DNA of 52,803 nt from Candidatus Multivorans thiocomprendens (GCA_027493375.1 JAPVWO010000128.1:1-52803), one strand, 5' to 3'; shown: positions 42,834 to 51,268, counted from the first letter of the stretch. A program made the numbers and translations. The notes: generated by a model from the letters alone, not told the origin.

Positions 42834-44114
42834 ATGCCTCGGGTGAATCGTCAGGTTTATCTCCGGCTGTCCGTGATGATGCTCCTGCAGTACGGCGTCT
42901 GGGGCGTCTGGCTTCCCGTTCTTGCCCGCTATCTCCAGGCCGATCAGGCCGAGGGCGGCCTGGGCTTCAGCCCCGGCCAGGTCGGCTGGATTCTGGGCCT
43001 GGCCAGTTCGATCGGCGCCGTCACCGCGCCGTTCATCGCCGGCCAACTCGCCGATCGCTCGTTCTCGACCCAGAGGGTCCTCGCGGTGCTGCTGCTGGCC
43101 GGTGGCGCGATCAAGATCGTCACCGCGTACCAGACGACCTTCTCGGCGTGGCTCTGGCTCTCCGTGGCGTACTCCGTGCTGTACACGCCGACTCTGGCGC
43201 TCTCGAACTCGCTCGCCTTCGCGCATCTCGACGACCCCGACAGCCAGTTCCCGAAGGTCCGGGTCTGGGGCACGATCGGCTGGATCGCGGCGAGTTGGGC
43301 GTTTCCGCTGTTCTGGCTGCTTTCCGACGTGCGGTTCTCGTGGCTGCCGCCGTTCTACGCCGGGACCGAGGCGACGGATGCGACGGCCAGACTGGTCGAC
43401 TCGCTGATCTGGAGCGGCGTGCTCGCGTTCGGCTACGCCCTGTTCTGCCTCTTCCTGCCGCCGACGCCGCCGCGGCGGGACGCGGAGGAGAAGCTCGCCT
43501 TCGCGAAGGCCTTCGGGCTGTTCCGCCGGCGCTCGTTCGCGATTCTGGTCGCGGCCAGCCTGCCGATTGCCGTGATTCACCAGATCTACTTCATGCAGAC
43601 GGCGCCGTTCATGAGTGAGGTCCTGGGACTTCCGGACAGCCGGATCGGACCGGCGATGAGCATCGGTCAGTTCGCCGAGATCGCGGTCATGGTGGCCACC
43701 GGCTGGCTGCTGGCCCGGCTCGGGTTCCGCGGCGTGATCGTCATCGGGGCCTTCGCCTACTGCGCCCGCTACGCGATCTTCGGCAGCGACTTCCTGCCCG
43801 TTGAAGTGATCGTTGCCAGCCAGGCGCTTCACGGCCTCTGCTACGCGTGCTTCTTCGCCGCCGCGTTCATCTACGTCGACCGGATCGCCGAGCCGGACGT
43901 CCGCCACTCCGCCCAGACGGTGTTCGGGATCGTGATCCTCGGTCTCGGGCCGGTCCTGGCTGCACCGGTGCTACAGGTCCTGTCCGAGGCGTTCACGAAC
44001 GACACCGGCGTGCTCGACTACTCGGCGCTCTGGTACTCGCTGTCGGCGCTGGCGCTGTTGACGATGTTGGCCTTCGGCGCGTTGTTCAGGGATCAGACTC
44101 AGTCCGAGCCGTGA
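42834..44114 (+). CDS. MFS transporter, nucleoside:H+ symporter-like
   Basis: 426 residues. ATG 42834 has GGAAGG about 8 nt upstream; GTG 42843 is an alternative. The protein has about 12 hydrophobic segments split by a central loop (PPTPPRRDAEEKLAF). The opening VYLRLSVMMLLQYGVWGVWLPVLARYL (shown here only as a description of its first helix; key residues QYGVWG, LPVL) and the first-loop FIAGQLADR resemble the NupG/XapB nucleoside permease group. The VRVWGTIGWIAA segment of the fifth helix fits too. Its substrate may be a nucleoside or a sugar-like compound. The convergent neighbour is a sugar-isomerase-like protein, which fits a carbohydrate role but does not prove it. Confidence 0.83.
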   Translation: MPRVNRQVYLRLSVMMLLQYGVWGVWLPVLARYLQADQAEGGLGFSPGQVGWILGLASSIGAVTAPFIAGQLADRSFSTQRVLAVLLLAGGAIKIVTAYQTTFSAWLWLSVAYSVLYTPTLALSNSLAFAHLDDPDSQFPKVRVWGTIGWIAASWAFPLFWLLSDVRFSWLPPFYAGTEATDATARLVDSLIWSGVLAFGYALFCLFLPPTPPRRDAEEKLAFAKAFGLFRRRSFAILVAASLPIAVIHQIYFMQTAPFMSEVLGLPDSRIGPAMSIGQFAEIAVMVATGWLLARLGFRGVIVIGAFAYCARYAIFGSDFLPVEVIVASQALHGLCYACFFAAAFIYVDRIAEPDVRHSAQTVFGIVILGLGPVLAAPVLQVLSEAFTNDTGVLDYSALWYSLSALALLTMLAFGALFRDQTQSEP

Positions 44115-44115
44115 C

Positions 44116-44177
44116 CCACTGGGCGCGCCGGCGTCCTCGCCGGCCTTCCGGGAGAACGCGCGAGGCGTCAGCCTCGC
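44116..44177. terminator. Bidirectional hairpin terminator region
   Basis: Directly after the MFS stop comes CCACTGGGCGC, then two stem-loops: GCCGGCG-TCCT-CGCCGGC (44127-44144) and GCGAGGC-GTCA-GCCTCGC (44160-44177). The second is followed by TCTTCTT. It lies between convergent genes and could serve both. The first stem and its CACTGGG prefix are shared with the clusters at 17591 and 51194. Confidence 0.55.
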
Positions 44178-44183
44178 TCTTCT

Positions 44184-45050
44184 TCACACGTCGCACACGC
44201 TCACGCCATGCGCCAGGGCAGCGAGCTTGTCGTCGCTCTTGGGGATGAATTCCTGGCCCACGATGCCCGTGTAGCCGGTCTCCAGGATCGCGCGCATTAT
44301 CGCCGGGTAGTACAGCTCCTGGTCCTCGTCCAGTTCGTTGCGGCCGGGGTTGCCGGCCGTGTGGTAGTGGCCGATGTGCTGGTGGTGGTCGCGGATGGTG
44401 CGGATCACGTCGCCTTCCATGACCTGCGCGTGGTAGATGTCGTAGAGGATCTTGAAGCGGTCGGAGCCGACGCGGTCCACGAGTTCGACCAGCCAGGGCA
44501 TGTTGTCGGCCATGTAGTCGGCGTGGTTGACCTTGGAGTTGAGCAGCTCCATGCAGATCGTGACGCCCTTCTGTTCGGCGTGGCCGACGACCTGTTTCAG
44601 AGCCGTGACGCAGTTCTCCAGTCCCTCGCCGTCGGGCATGCCGTTGCGGTTGCCCGAGAAGGTGATCACGTTGGGGAAGCCCGCTTCCGCGGTGGCGTCG
44701 ATGGCGGCGGTGATCGCCTCCAGGCAGGCCTCGTGGTTGGCCGGGTCGTTGATGCCCTCGGCGATACCGTGGCTGTTCGTCATGGCGCAGGAGAGGCCGT
44801 GTTTCTGGAGGGTCGGGAAGGCCTCGGGGCCCAGGATCTCGATGGACTCGAGGCCCATCGCGCTGGCTGCCGCGGCGAGTTCTTCGAGCGGTATGCGGCC
44901 ATAGCACCACTGGCACACAGACTGGCGGATTCTCCCGTTCGTGATCACTCGCTCCTGTTGGGCGGAAGTAGCTGTGGGAACGGCAGCGGCCGCGGCGACC
45001 GAAGCGGCGCCGGCGATCAGGGTGCGGCGGGACAGGGACTCTGTGTTCAC
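44184..45050 (-). CDS. Exported TIM-barrel sugar isomerase/epimerase, hydroxypyruvate isomerase-like
   Basis: 288 residues. The N-terminus has a Tat-type signal (SRRTLIAGAASVAAAAAVPT), so the enzyme is probably exported folded. The core is an AP-endonuclease-2/xylose-isomerase-like TIM barrel with hydroxypyruvate isomerase features: RIRQSVCQWCYGRIPLEELA, ICMELLNSKVNH, KILYDIYHAQVMEGD, HIGHYHTAGNPGRNELD and GIVGQEFIPKSD. Glu, Asp, His and Glu in these segments are the likely metal ligands. By family it isomerises small hydroxy-ketones or sugars; the substrate is not known. It is convergent with the MFS transporter and divergent from the DUF4159 gene. Confidence 0.83.
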   Translation of the reverse strand: MNTESLSRRTLIAGAASVAAAAAVPTATSAQQERVITNGRIRQSVCQWCYGRIPLEELAAAASAMGLESIEILGPEAFPTLQKHGLSCAMTNSHGIAEGINDPANHEACLEAITAAIDATAEAGFPNVITFSGNRNGMPDGEGLENCVTALKQVVGHAEQKGVTICMELLNSKVNHADYMADNMPWLVELVDRVGSDRFKILYDIYHAQVMEGDVIRTIRDHHQHIGHYHTAGNPGRNELDEDQELYYPAIMRAILETGYTGIVGQEFIPKSDDKLAALAHGVSVCDV

Positions 45051-45133
45051 GGATAAGCCCTCCCGGAGAGCGTCGTTACCTGGAGTGGAGAGGAAATCGA
45101 TCTTAGCGTCCGTCGCGGGGTACGATCACTCCA

Positions 45134-45976
45134 ATGAGGTTCAAGGCAGGGTCTAGAGGGAGATGGTTGGCGCCGACGGGCGTGGCCACGATCGCCCTGC
45201 TCCTCGCCTCGCTGCTGCCGGCCCAGTGGTGGCGCCCGGTTCCGGCTCGGTACCCGGAGGTGGGTCGCCAGTACCTCGAGGGTTTCGTCTTCTGCCGCGG
45301 ACAGTACCGCCAGGTCGTCGACGAGTGGCTCGGACAGGGCTGGTTCACGGACTATCCCGACTCCGAGTACAACTTCATGACCCGGTTGTCGCAGTTGACG
45401 ACGGTGGAGATCCAGCGGACCGCCTACGGGGACCCGGAGCACCTCGTGCTGACGCTCGACGATCCCCGGCTGTTCGAGTTCCCGTTCCTCTTCATGTCGG
45501 ACGTCGGCACGATCGGGATCGACGATGTCGAGGCGGAGAACCTGCGGAAGTACCTGCTGGCCGGAGGCTTCCTCTACGTCGACGACTTCTGGGGGCCGGA
45601 CGCCTGGGAACGCTGGGCGCGTCAGATCGGCCGCGTACTGCCGCCGGGCCAGTACCCGATCGTCGACATTTCCCTGACGCACCCGATCTTCCGGATGTTC
45701 TTTACCGTCGACGAGGTACCCCAGATCCCGTCCATCCAGTACTGGAACATGACCGGCCGCGCTGACACTTCGGAACGGGGAATGGACTCCGCAGAGCCGC
45801 ACTTCCGGGGGATCTTCGACGAGAACGGCCGCCTGATGGTCGCGATGACCCACAACACGGACATCGCGGACGGCTGGGAGCGGGAAGGCGAGTCGCGGGA
45901 GTTCTTCGAGCGTTTTTCGCTGACGAAGTCCTACCCCTTCGGCGTCAACCTGGTTCTCTACTCGCTCTCGTACTGA
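45134..45976 (+). CDS. DUF4159 domain-containing exported protein
   Basis: 280 residues from ATG 45134. The N-terminal segment TGVATIALLLASLLPAQWW is a signal peptide or anchor. The rest fits DUF4159: RLSQLTTVEIQR, HLVLTLDDPRLFEFPFLFMS, then LRKYLLAGGFLYVDDFWGPD, LTHPIFRMFF, PQIPSIQYWN and NTDIADGWERE. The family is often found with gliding or TonB-linked envelope genes in Acidobacteria, but its role is not established. The last 366 bp (45611-45976) are repeated as a dead copy at 48208-48573 with the same length, so the gene's 3' half was duplicated. Confidence 0.83.
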   Translation: MRFKAGSRGRWLAPTGVATIALLLASLLPAQWWRPVPARYPEVGRQYLEGFVFCRGQYRQVVDEWLGQGWFTDYPDSEYNFMTRLSQLTTVEIQRTAYGDPEHLVLTLDDPRLFEFPFLFMSDVGTIGIDDVEAENLRKYLLAGGFLYVDDFWGPDAWERWARQIGRVLPPGQYPIVDISLTHPIFRMFFTVDEVPQIPSIQYWNMTGRADTSERGMDSAEPHFRGIFDENGRLMVAMTHNTDIADGWEREGESREFFERFSLTKSYPFGVNLVLYSLSY

Positions 45977-46262
45977 GGCGGCTTTCAATGCGGTGTGAGT
46001 TGCGTTCGGCCAATACATCAGACTCGGGGCGTGCCCACTACGAGGAAACGTGCGAGTCGCGCGAAGGACTCAGTTGTTCCTCGCGTAAGGCCCCGCCTCG
46101 GACCATGTTCGTACTTCCGCCACTCCCGCAACGCCGGACACTCAACGAACCCTGAGTCCGCGAAGCGATGCCGCACCCCGATTCCAAACCCTCGAAGTAG
46201 TCCAACAGCAGCAGACGAACTTGGTGCCCGGGGCGCCGGAGAAAGCGCTTGACGAAACGGAC

Positions 46263-46500
46263 GCGAACCGCCGTCGGAGCCGGAGCAATCGCGGCAAGCA
46301 GATGCATCGCAGACGTGGGGAGCGACTCGACCGGCCGCTCACCCACCACTACTCGACGGGCGACTGACGTCGACTACATCTTGGCCGCCTGTCGAAACGT
46401 GGTCAAGCACCTGTACTTACCTTGAGGCAGTCTGCAACCTCAGCCTCCTCATGCGTACACGGTTGCACTCGGCATGCCCGGGGAGGCAGATCCTGGCTAG
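46263..46500 (+). pseudogene. Remnant of an IS1182/IS5-type (DDE) transposase C-terminus
   Basis: One frame gives ANRRRSRSNRGKQMHRRRGE and RLDRPLTHHYSTGD before a stop at about 46368. These resemble the NRRRxRGxxGKxxxRRRGExxERxFAHxxxTGG part of IS1182-like transposases. After frame changes, RNVVKHLYL and then EAVCNLSLLMRT follow (about 46424-46460), which match the normal C-terminal end (xNLxxLMR). Stops and frameshifts make it dead. The upstream catalytic part is missing. Confidence 0.45.
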
Positions 46501-47006
46501 GATATTGTGCGCTTGCAGGTCGGCACGGCATCGCCTGAGGGGTCTCAGAGTGCAGTGGCGGGTTCATTCGAGCCCGACCCGGTCAGACTAGCTCTTCATG
46601 CCCCCATTGCGGACCCGTCACGCCCTCAGCAACCAGATTGGCTTTGGTCACGGCCTGTTAGGAAGCGGGCTACCGACCTTCAAGGCCTGATCGGCTCCCG
46701 TCTGGTCCAACTGTGACGACAGTCATCGCTGTCGCTCGGCTCGGGCAATGCTGACAGCGTGAGCGCGTGTGAGCGACCAGCAAGGAGCCCCTGAACCCGC
46801 TAAGTGCCTACGTGGAGCTACTGCCAGAAGTTGTGGATCCGATGATGTAGATCCGGCGGCGTATCCTCCGGGGTGTTCAACGCAGCGCGCGGTTGGATGC
46901 CGGGAGGAAGGATTCGTCGCCATACTCAAGACACTCGAAGCCGCTCCGGAGTGAAATGCCCCCTAGAGACTCTTGACGAGTTCGCCCCGGGGAGGACGCT
47001 CGGCGG

Positions 47007-47430
47007 ATGCTGACGGAAGCCTTGAAGGCCGAACTCGCGGACTACATGGAGAGACACTGGGCTTTGCGCGACGAGGACGGTCCAAGCGGGCGCCCCACAG
47101 AATCATGTGCGGCGAGTGTCGGGAAGACGCCGAAGCGGAGATCGAACGCCTCGCCGGGGACTACGGCGCCAAGTACGCAAAGGCCGTTGAGTCCCTGCGC
47201 TGGTACCAGGACTGCCTGCTCAGTTTTTTCGACTTCCCGACCGGAGTACTGGCGGCATTTTCGGAACTACTAACGCGATCGAATCGACCTTCGCCACGGT
47301 CCGCTTCCGCCAGCGGGTCACCTAAGGGGCGCCGGCTCACGCACCAAGTCCCCCGCTCGTGGCCTTCAAGCTGCTCGACATGGCCGACAACGAGTCAACC
47401 GCTCTGCACCTCGTCCGCTCTAGTCAGAGA
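47007..47430 (+). pseudogene. Remnant of an IS256-family transposase, core deleted
   Basis: The start MLTEALKAELADYMERHWAL then RDEDG is like the IS256 N-terminal region. It jumps straight to the C-terminal part in another frame (EAEIERLAGDYGAKYAKAVE, LLSFFDFPTG). A third frame continues with TNAIESTFATVRFRQRVT, a hallmark of IS256, and ends in AFKLLDMADNES. The middle ~200 residues with the first two catalytic Asp are lost, and at least two frameshifts plus a stop are present. It cannot be functional. Confidence 0.7.
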
Positions 47431-47523
47431 AGGAGAACGCTACTTGATCGAATCGCCAATCCACAACTTTCGGCAATACGTCTCCTACGTGCTGCTCAGG
47501 CAAGCTGTAGTTAGATCTAGCTG

Positions 47524-47775
47524 CTAGTAGTCACATGCAGCGACGACAAGGTCTGTGGCCCTCTCCACCAAATCCCCTGCACGCCGGCAGTCGTCCCGGG
47601 AGAATGGAAAGTTGACGCCTCCTTCGTTGCAAATCTCGTTAGCGATGCTGTTGGCGTCATAGTAGATGTCTTGAGCCTCCTCGCAAGTAGCGCCTTGTGC
47701 CCACACGACAGCCACGATCAACGTGCCTAGAAGAGTGGCGACAGCCATAGAGATTACCGTAGCTCGCTTCTTCAT
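47524..47775 (-). CDS. Small exported protein, unknown function
   Basis: 83 residues. A clear signal peptide (MKKRATVISMAVATLLGTLI then VAVVWAQG) is followed by a ~55-residue mature part with four Cys (TCEEAQDIYYDANSIANEIC, DDCRRAGD, VVAACDY), which may form two disulfides. ATG 47775 overlaps the stop of 47772-48098 (ATGA), so it is coupled to that gene. The DNA is less GC-rich than neighbours. No family was recognised. Confidence 0.6.
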   Translation of the reverse strand: MKKRATVISMAVATLLGTLIVAVVWAQGATCEEAQDIYYDANSIANEICNEGGVNFPFSRDDCRRAGDLVERATDLVVAACDY

Positions 47776-48098
47776 TCCGGGAGTTCTCCTGAGAATCGAT
47801 CCGTGAGACCACGCAGTTCTTGTTCCGCATCTCTCAGCCGCTTGAGGGTTACTCTTCGGTGGACTTCCATGTTCTGAATCGCGCTGTAGAGACGGACGAC
47901 CTCTTCATCGTCCGCGCTAGCGATCCGGGTTTGAAGTCTGATTCTCGCTTCGGTGGGTTCAATGTCCACCCAGCCAATGGGGTAGGCGTTGTCTGCGGGA
48001 GGCGGGATCTGGTTTGGTCGTGCCACTGCGATAGCCGCGACGACTGTCAACCCAACCAAGAAGACGCCTAACAGCGTACCCCTTAATGGTCTTCTCAT
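47772..48098 (-). CDS. Small exported or membrane-anchored protein, unknown function
   Basis: 108 residues. The N-terminal RGTLLGVFLVGLTVVAAIAV is a signal or anchor helix. The rest is mainly charged helix (RIRLQTRIASADDEEVVRLY, RVTLKRLRDAEQELRGL). It is coupled to the small Cys-containing gene downstream. Upstream, GGAGG lies 12 nt from the ATG; an ATG CTG AAC ACA TGA mini-frame just after that GGAGG overlaps the start and might act as a leader. The pair lies in the lower-GC island, so it may have been acquired. No family was recognised. Confidence 0.6.
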   Translation of the reverse strand: MRRPLRGTLLGVFLVGLTVVAAIAVARPNQIPPPADNAYPIGWVDIEPTEARIRLQTRIASADDEEVVRLYSAIQNMEVHRRVTLKRLRDAEQELRGLTDRFSGELPE

Positions 48099-48207
48099 GT
48101 GTTCAGCATTCCTCCGAGTTGTTGGCAGGTGATCGCTAGGTTAGCACAGGCCACTCTCAGACCGAAGGTCCTCGCGCCAGGGCAGGTAACGGACGCGGTG
48201 AGCGGAC

Positions 48208-48573
48208 CGCTGGGCGGGCCAGATCGGCCGCGTGTTGCCTCCGGACGACTAACCGATCGTCGACATTCCGCCGACCCACCCGATCTTCAGGACCTTCTTC
48301 ACCGTCGGCGAGGTGCCCCAGATCCCGTCGATCCAGTACTGGAACATGACCGGCCGCGCCGACACCTCGGAGCGCGGCATGCACTCCGCGGAGCCCCACT
48401 TCCGGGGGATCTTCGACGAGAACGGCCGGCTCATGGTTGCGATGACCCACAACACGGACTTCGCCGACGGTTGGGAGCGGGAAGGCGAGTCGCGAGAGTT
48501 CTTCGAGCGTTTTTCGCTGACGAAGTCGTACCCGTTCGGCGTCAATCTGGTCCTGTACGCGCTCTCGCACTGA
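48208..48573 (+). pseudogene. Truncated, dead duplicate of the DUF4159 gene 3' half
   Basis: The 366 bp align without length change to 45611-45976, and most codons are identical (PQIPSIQYWNMTGRADTSER, then AEPHFRGIFDENGRLMVAM, SYPFGVNLVLYALSH). A TAC codon of the intact gene is TAA here at 48250-48252. The first ~159 codons are absent, replaced by unrelated sequence at about 48207. A GTG at 48313 could still start an 86-residue C-terminal fragment with no signal peptide. It is most likely non-functional. Confidence 0.8.
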
Positions 48574-48674
48574 AGGAGAGCCCGGCGGAGACGCCCAGGG
48601 GCGGACTGCTAGGGTCCATCCGTGCACACGGCGTGTTGCCGGGTGACTCCTTCGTTCTCGACGAGGACAGACAC

Positions 48675-49577
48675 ATGGCTCCCATGACGCTTCGTTCCCG
48701 TTTCCTGGCGACTCCTGCCGTTGTCGCCGCGGGAGTCCTGCTCGCCCTCCCCGCTGCCGCCCAGCAGGATTTCTCGGCCGTCGAGGTGACGGCCGAACAT
48801 GTTTCCGGCGCCGTTCACATGTTGACGGGCGCCGGCGGCAACATCGGCGTTTCGGCCGGCGAGGACGGCATCCTGATCGTCGACGATCAGTTCGCGCCCC
48901 TGGCCGACAAGATCCGGGCGGCGCTCGCGGGCATCTCGCCCGGCGACCTGGAGTTCGTCGTCAACACCCACTTCCACTTCGACCACACTGGCGGCAACGT
49001 GATCTTCGGCAAGGAGGCGCTGATCGTGGCGCACACGAACGTGCGCAAGCGTCTGGCGGAGGGCGCCGGCTTGCGTGGCCGGCCCGCCGAGCCGGCGCCG
49101 AAGGAGGCCCTCCCCGTCGTGACCTACGACGACGGGGTGTCGATCCACTTCAACGGCGAGGAGATCATGATTGGCCACCTGACCGGCGGTCACACGGACG
49201 GCGACAGCTACATCTACTTCACGGACTCGAACGTCATCCACCTGGGCGACCAGTTCTTCGCGGGACGCTTTACGTTCGTCGATGTCGGCAACGGCGGCAA
49301 CGCGGTCGGGCTCCGGGACAGCATCGGCGAGGTGCTGGAGCATCTGCCGGCCGATGCGAAGGTGATCCCCGGCCACGGCCCCCTGTCGTCGGTCGATGAC
49401 CTGAAGACGTACCACCGAATGCTCGTGGAGTGCGTCGCCGCGGTCGAGGCGGGCAAGGACGCCGGCAAGTCGGTGGAGGAGATTCAGGCCGCCGGACTTC
49501 CCGAGGAATGGAGCGGCTGGGGCTCCGGCTTCATCAACGAGTCGGTTTTCATCACTTCGATTCACGAGAGTCTGTAG
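48675..49577 (+). CDS. Exported metallo-beta-lactamase-fold hydrolase
   Basis: 300 residues. ATG 48675 has GAGGA 8 nt upstream; the frame is open far upstream but the signal peptide (AVVAAGVLLALPAAAQQ) fixes the start. The metal site is complete: HFHFDH (His99, His101, Asp103, His104), TGGHTDGDS and an Asp in HLGDQFFAG, with PGHGPLS near the C-terminus. Members of this exported MBL group include lactamase-like and quinoprotein-associated enzymes, so the substrate is not predictable. It is followed 10 nt later by a PQQ-like propeller gene and is probably cotranscribed with it. Confidence 0.85.
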   Translation: MAPMTLRSRFLATPAVVAAGVLLALPAAAQQDFSAVEVTAEHVSGAVHMLTGAGGNIGVSAGEDGILIVDDQFAPLADKIRAALAGISPGDLEFVVNTHFHFDHTGGNVIFGKEALIVAHTNVRKRLAEGAGLRGRPAEPAPKEALPVVTYDDGVSIHFNGEEIMIGHLTGGHTDGDSYIYFTDSNVIHLGDQFFAGRFTFVDVGNGGNAVGLRDSIGEVLEHLPADAKVIPGHGPLSSVDDLKTYHRMLVECVAAVEAGKDAGKSVEEIQAAGLPEEWSGWGSGFINESVFITSIHESL

Positions 49578-49587
49578 GAGGGTCGCC

Positions 49588-50940
49588 GTGCCGGTTGTGC
49601 GTCTAGATGGAGTCTTGCGCCCGGAGCGCGTCGCGCTGGCGGCCGTGCTGGCCCTGATGGCCGGGGTCGCTACCGCGGCACCGCCCGCGGGTTCGGATGT
49701 GGAAGGCGGCTGGCCGGCCTGGCGCGGCCCGAGCCGGACCGGGTCGGCGCCGGGCGGCGATCCGCCGATCGAGTGGTCCGAGGAGAAGAACGTGCGCTGG
49801 AAGAAGGCGGTGCCGGGTCTTGGGCTGTCCTCGCCCATCGTGTGGGGCGACCGGCTGTTCCTGACGACGGCCGTTCCAACCGGCGAGAAGGTCGAAGATG
49901 CGCCGCGGGCCGGCAGGCGTGAAGGCATCCCGCCGGACCGGGTCCTGAGCTACGAGGTCCACGCTCTGGACCGCGCGAACGGGTCGACGGTGTGGACGCG
50001 GACGGTGCGCACGGAGGCGCCGTCCGGAGGCACCCATCCCGACGGCACCTGGGCTTCCGGGTCGCCAGTCACGGACGGCGAGGTGCTGATCGCCTTCTTC
50101 GGTTCGCAGGGCCTCTACGCCTTCGATCTCGACGGGACGGAGCTCTGGCGCCGCGACTTCGGCGACATGAGGACCCGGCTCGGCTTCGGCGAGGGAAGCT
50201 CGCCGGCGCTTCACGGCGACCGGGTGTTCGTCATCTGGGACCACGAGGACGACTCCTTCATGGTCGCCCTCGACGGGAAGACGGGCCAGGAGATCTGGCG
50301 CCGCGACCGGGACGAGATGACGGCCTGGACGACGCCCCTGGTCGTAGAGCACGGCGGCCGGACGCAGGTGATCACGAGTGCGACGAACCGGGTCAGGTCC
50401 TACGATGCGGACACCGGGGAGCCGATCTGGCAGGCGACCGGCATGACGCTGAACGCGATTCCCTCGCCGGTCTACTCGAACGGCGTCGTCTATCTGACCA
50501 GCGGTTTCCGCGGCAGCAAGCTGCTGGCGGTGCGGCTCGACGGCGCCGAGGGCGACATCACCGGGACGGACAATGTGGTCTGGTCGGTGGATCGGGACAC
50601 GCCGTACGTGCCGTCGCCGCTGCTGCACGACGGCGTCATCTACTTCACGAAGTCGAACAACGGGATTCTGTCGGCGTTCGACGCGGTCAGCGGCGAAGCG
50701 CTCTATGCGAACCAGCGACTGGGGCCCGTGCGCAACATCTACGCCTCTCCGGTCGGGGTCGGCGACCGTGTCTACTTCACCAGCCGCGACGGCGAGTTCC
50801 TGGTCGCCAGGGCCGGGCCGACCTTCGAGGTCTTGGCGGAGAGCCAACTCGACGACCGCTTCGACGCCTCGCCGGCCATCGTCGGCGACGAGATCTACCT
50901 GCGCGGCCGTCGCAACCTGTACTGCATCGCTGCGCCGTAG
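49588..50940 (+). CDS. Exported PQQ-like beta-propeller protein
   Basis: 450 residues. GTG 49588 follows AGGAGGG, 6 nt away. The signal peptide is VALAAVLALMAGVATAAPP. The mature protein starts WPAWRGPSRTGSAPGG, a common opening of outer-membrane-assembly-like (BamB-type) PQQ-like propellers. Blades show ALDRANGSTVW, AFDLDGTELWRRD, ALDGKTGQEIWRRD, SYDADTGEPIWQA and AFDAVSGEALY. It lacks the extra features of a true PQQ dehydrogenase, so it is more likely a binding or scaffold protein. Inverted-repeat element C starts 18 nt after the stop. Confidence 0.85.
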   Translation: MPVVRLDGVLRPERVALAAVLALMAGVATAAPPAGSDVEGGWPAWRGPSRTGSAPGGDPPIEWSEEKNVRWKKAVPGLGLSSPIVWGDRLFLTTAVPTGEKVEDAPRAGRREGIPPDRVLSYEVHALDRANGSTVWTRTVRTEAPSGGTHPDGTWASGSPVTDGEVLIAFFGSQGLYAFDLDGTELWRRDFGDMRTRLGFGEGSSPALHGDRVFVIWDHEDDSFMVALDGKTGQEIWRRDRDEMTAWTTPLVVEHGGRTQVITSATNRVRSYDADTGEPIWQATGMTLNAIPSPVYSNGVVYLTSGFRGSKLLAVRLDGAEGDITGTDNVVWSVDRDTPYVPSPLLHDGVIYFTKSNNGILSAFDAVSGEALYANQRLGPVRNIYASPVGVGDRVYFTSRDGEFLVARAGPTFEVLAESQLDDRFDASPAIVGDEIYLRGRRNLYCIAAP

Positions 50941-51258
50941 CGGCGTCGGTTGCACCCGCCTGTCCGGGGGCCGGTGGAGAGGGTCCCGGACGGCCGTGCG
51001 CGCTTTCTCGGATGACGGGGAGTTTGCGCGCACTTCGCTTCACTCGCTTCGGTCAGGCGTCGGCTGCTGGCAAGGCGTCGGGCGTCGCTCGTTCAGAGCC
51101 CGCCGGGACCCTCTCTACCGGCCCCCGGACAGGCTGGACCTCATCGAGGATTCCCCGGCGCCGGATGCCTCTGTTGCGGGTATGGATGAGGTCGCACACT
51201 GGGTGCGCCGGCGTCCTCGCCGGCTGCCGCCGCAGGCGGCTAAAGGACGCGCCGGCCG
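50941..51258. other. Convergent intergenic region with two repeat types
   Basis: This 318-bp gap lies between the PQQ-like gene and the YyaL-like gene. It has inverted-repeat element C (50959-51133) and a three-hairpin cluster (51194-51268) that reaches into the last codons of the minus-strand gene. The organisation copies the region at 17383-17711. No coding sequence is apparent. Confidence 0.6.
50959..51133 (+). repeat. Inverted-repeat element C (175 bp, 31-bp terminal repeats)
   Basis: Positions 50959-50989 and 51103-51133 are reverse complements over 31 bp with one mismatch, which would be a G-U pair in RNA. The ends start CCTGTCCGGG, as in element A. The interior aligns with the reverse complement of A (CGCTTCACTCGCT core and the 23-base identity at 51080-51102). 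It follows the PQQ-like gene by 18 nt in the same relative orientation as A follows DUF1501. Confidence 0.75.
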
Positions 51259-51268
51259 TTAGGCCGGC
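51194..51268. repeat. Three-hairpin GC-rich repeat cluster
   Basis: After CACACTGGGTGC come three stem-loops: GCCGGCG-TCCT-CGCCGGC (51207-51224), GCCGCC-GCA-GGCGGC (51226-51240) and GCCGGCC-GTTA-GGCCGGC (51251-51268). Layout and much sequence match 17591-17665. The last hairpin contains the stop codon of the minus-strand gene, so it can act only after that gene has been read. Confidence 0.6.

Larger units (their letters stand above)
45977..47523. other. Gene-poor, lower-GC island of decayed insertion sequences
   Basis: No intact gene is seen in this 1.5 kb. The base composition is visibly less GC-rich than the flanks, stop codons are frequent in all frames, and codon patterns lack the strong third-position GC of neighbours. 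Two transposase relics of different families can be read on the + strand (46263-46500 and 47007-47430). The stretch 46500-47000 holds nothing recognisable. Confidence 0.6.

Noticed and set aside
46555..46590. Possible tRNA T-arm-like hairpin around CGGGTTCATTCGAGCCCG
   Set aside because: The loop does not match TTCRANY on either strand, and no acceptor, D or anticodon arms are found at the right distances.
46973..47527. A 184-codon ORF as a real gene
   Set aside because: It strings together an IS256 fragment read in frame with out-of-frame sequence; IS256 motifs jump across three frames, so it is a relic.
48313..48573. The 86-residue GTG-started ORF as a functional small DUF4159 protein
   Set aside because: It lacks the signal peptide and two thirds of the domain, and is preceded by a nonsense codon in otherwise colinear sequence.
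49588..50940. A second PQQ-dependent dehydrogenase
   Set aside because: At 450 residues with BamB-like blades it lacks the catalytic and cofactor-proximal segments seen in the 3343-5337 enzyme.
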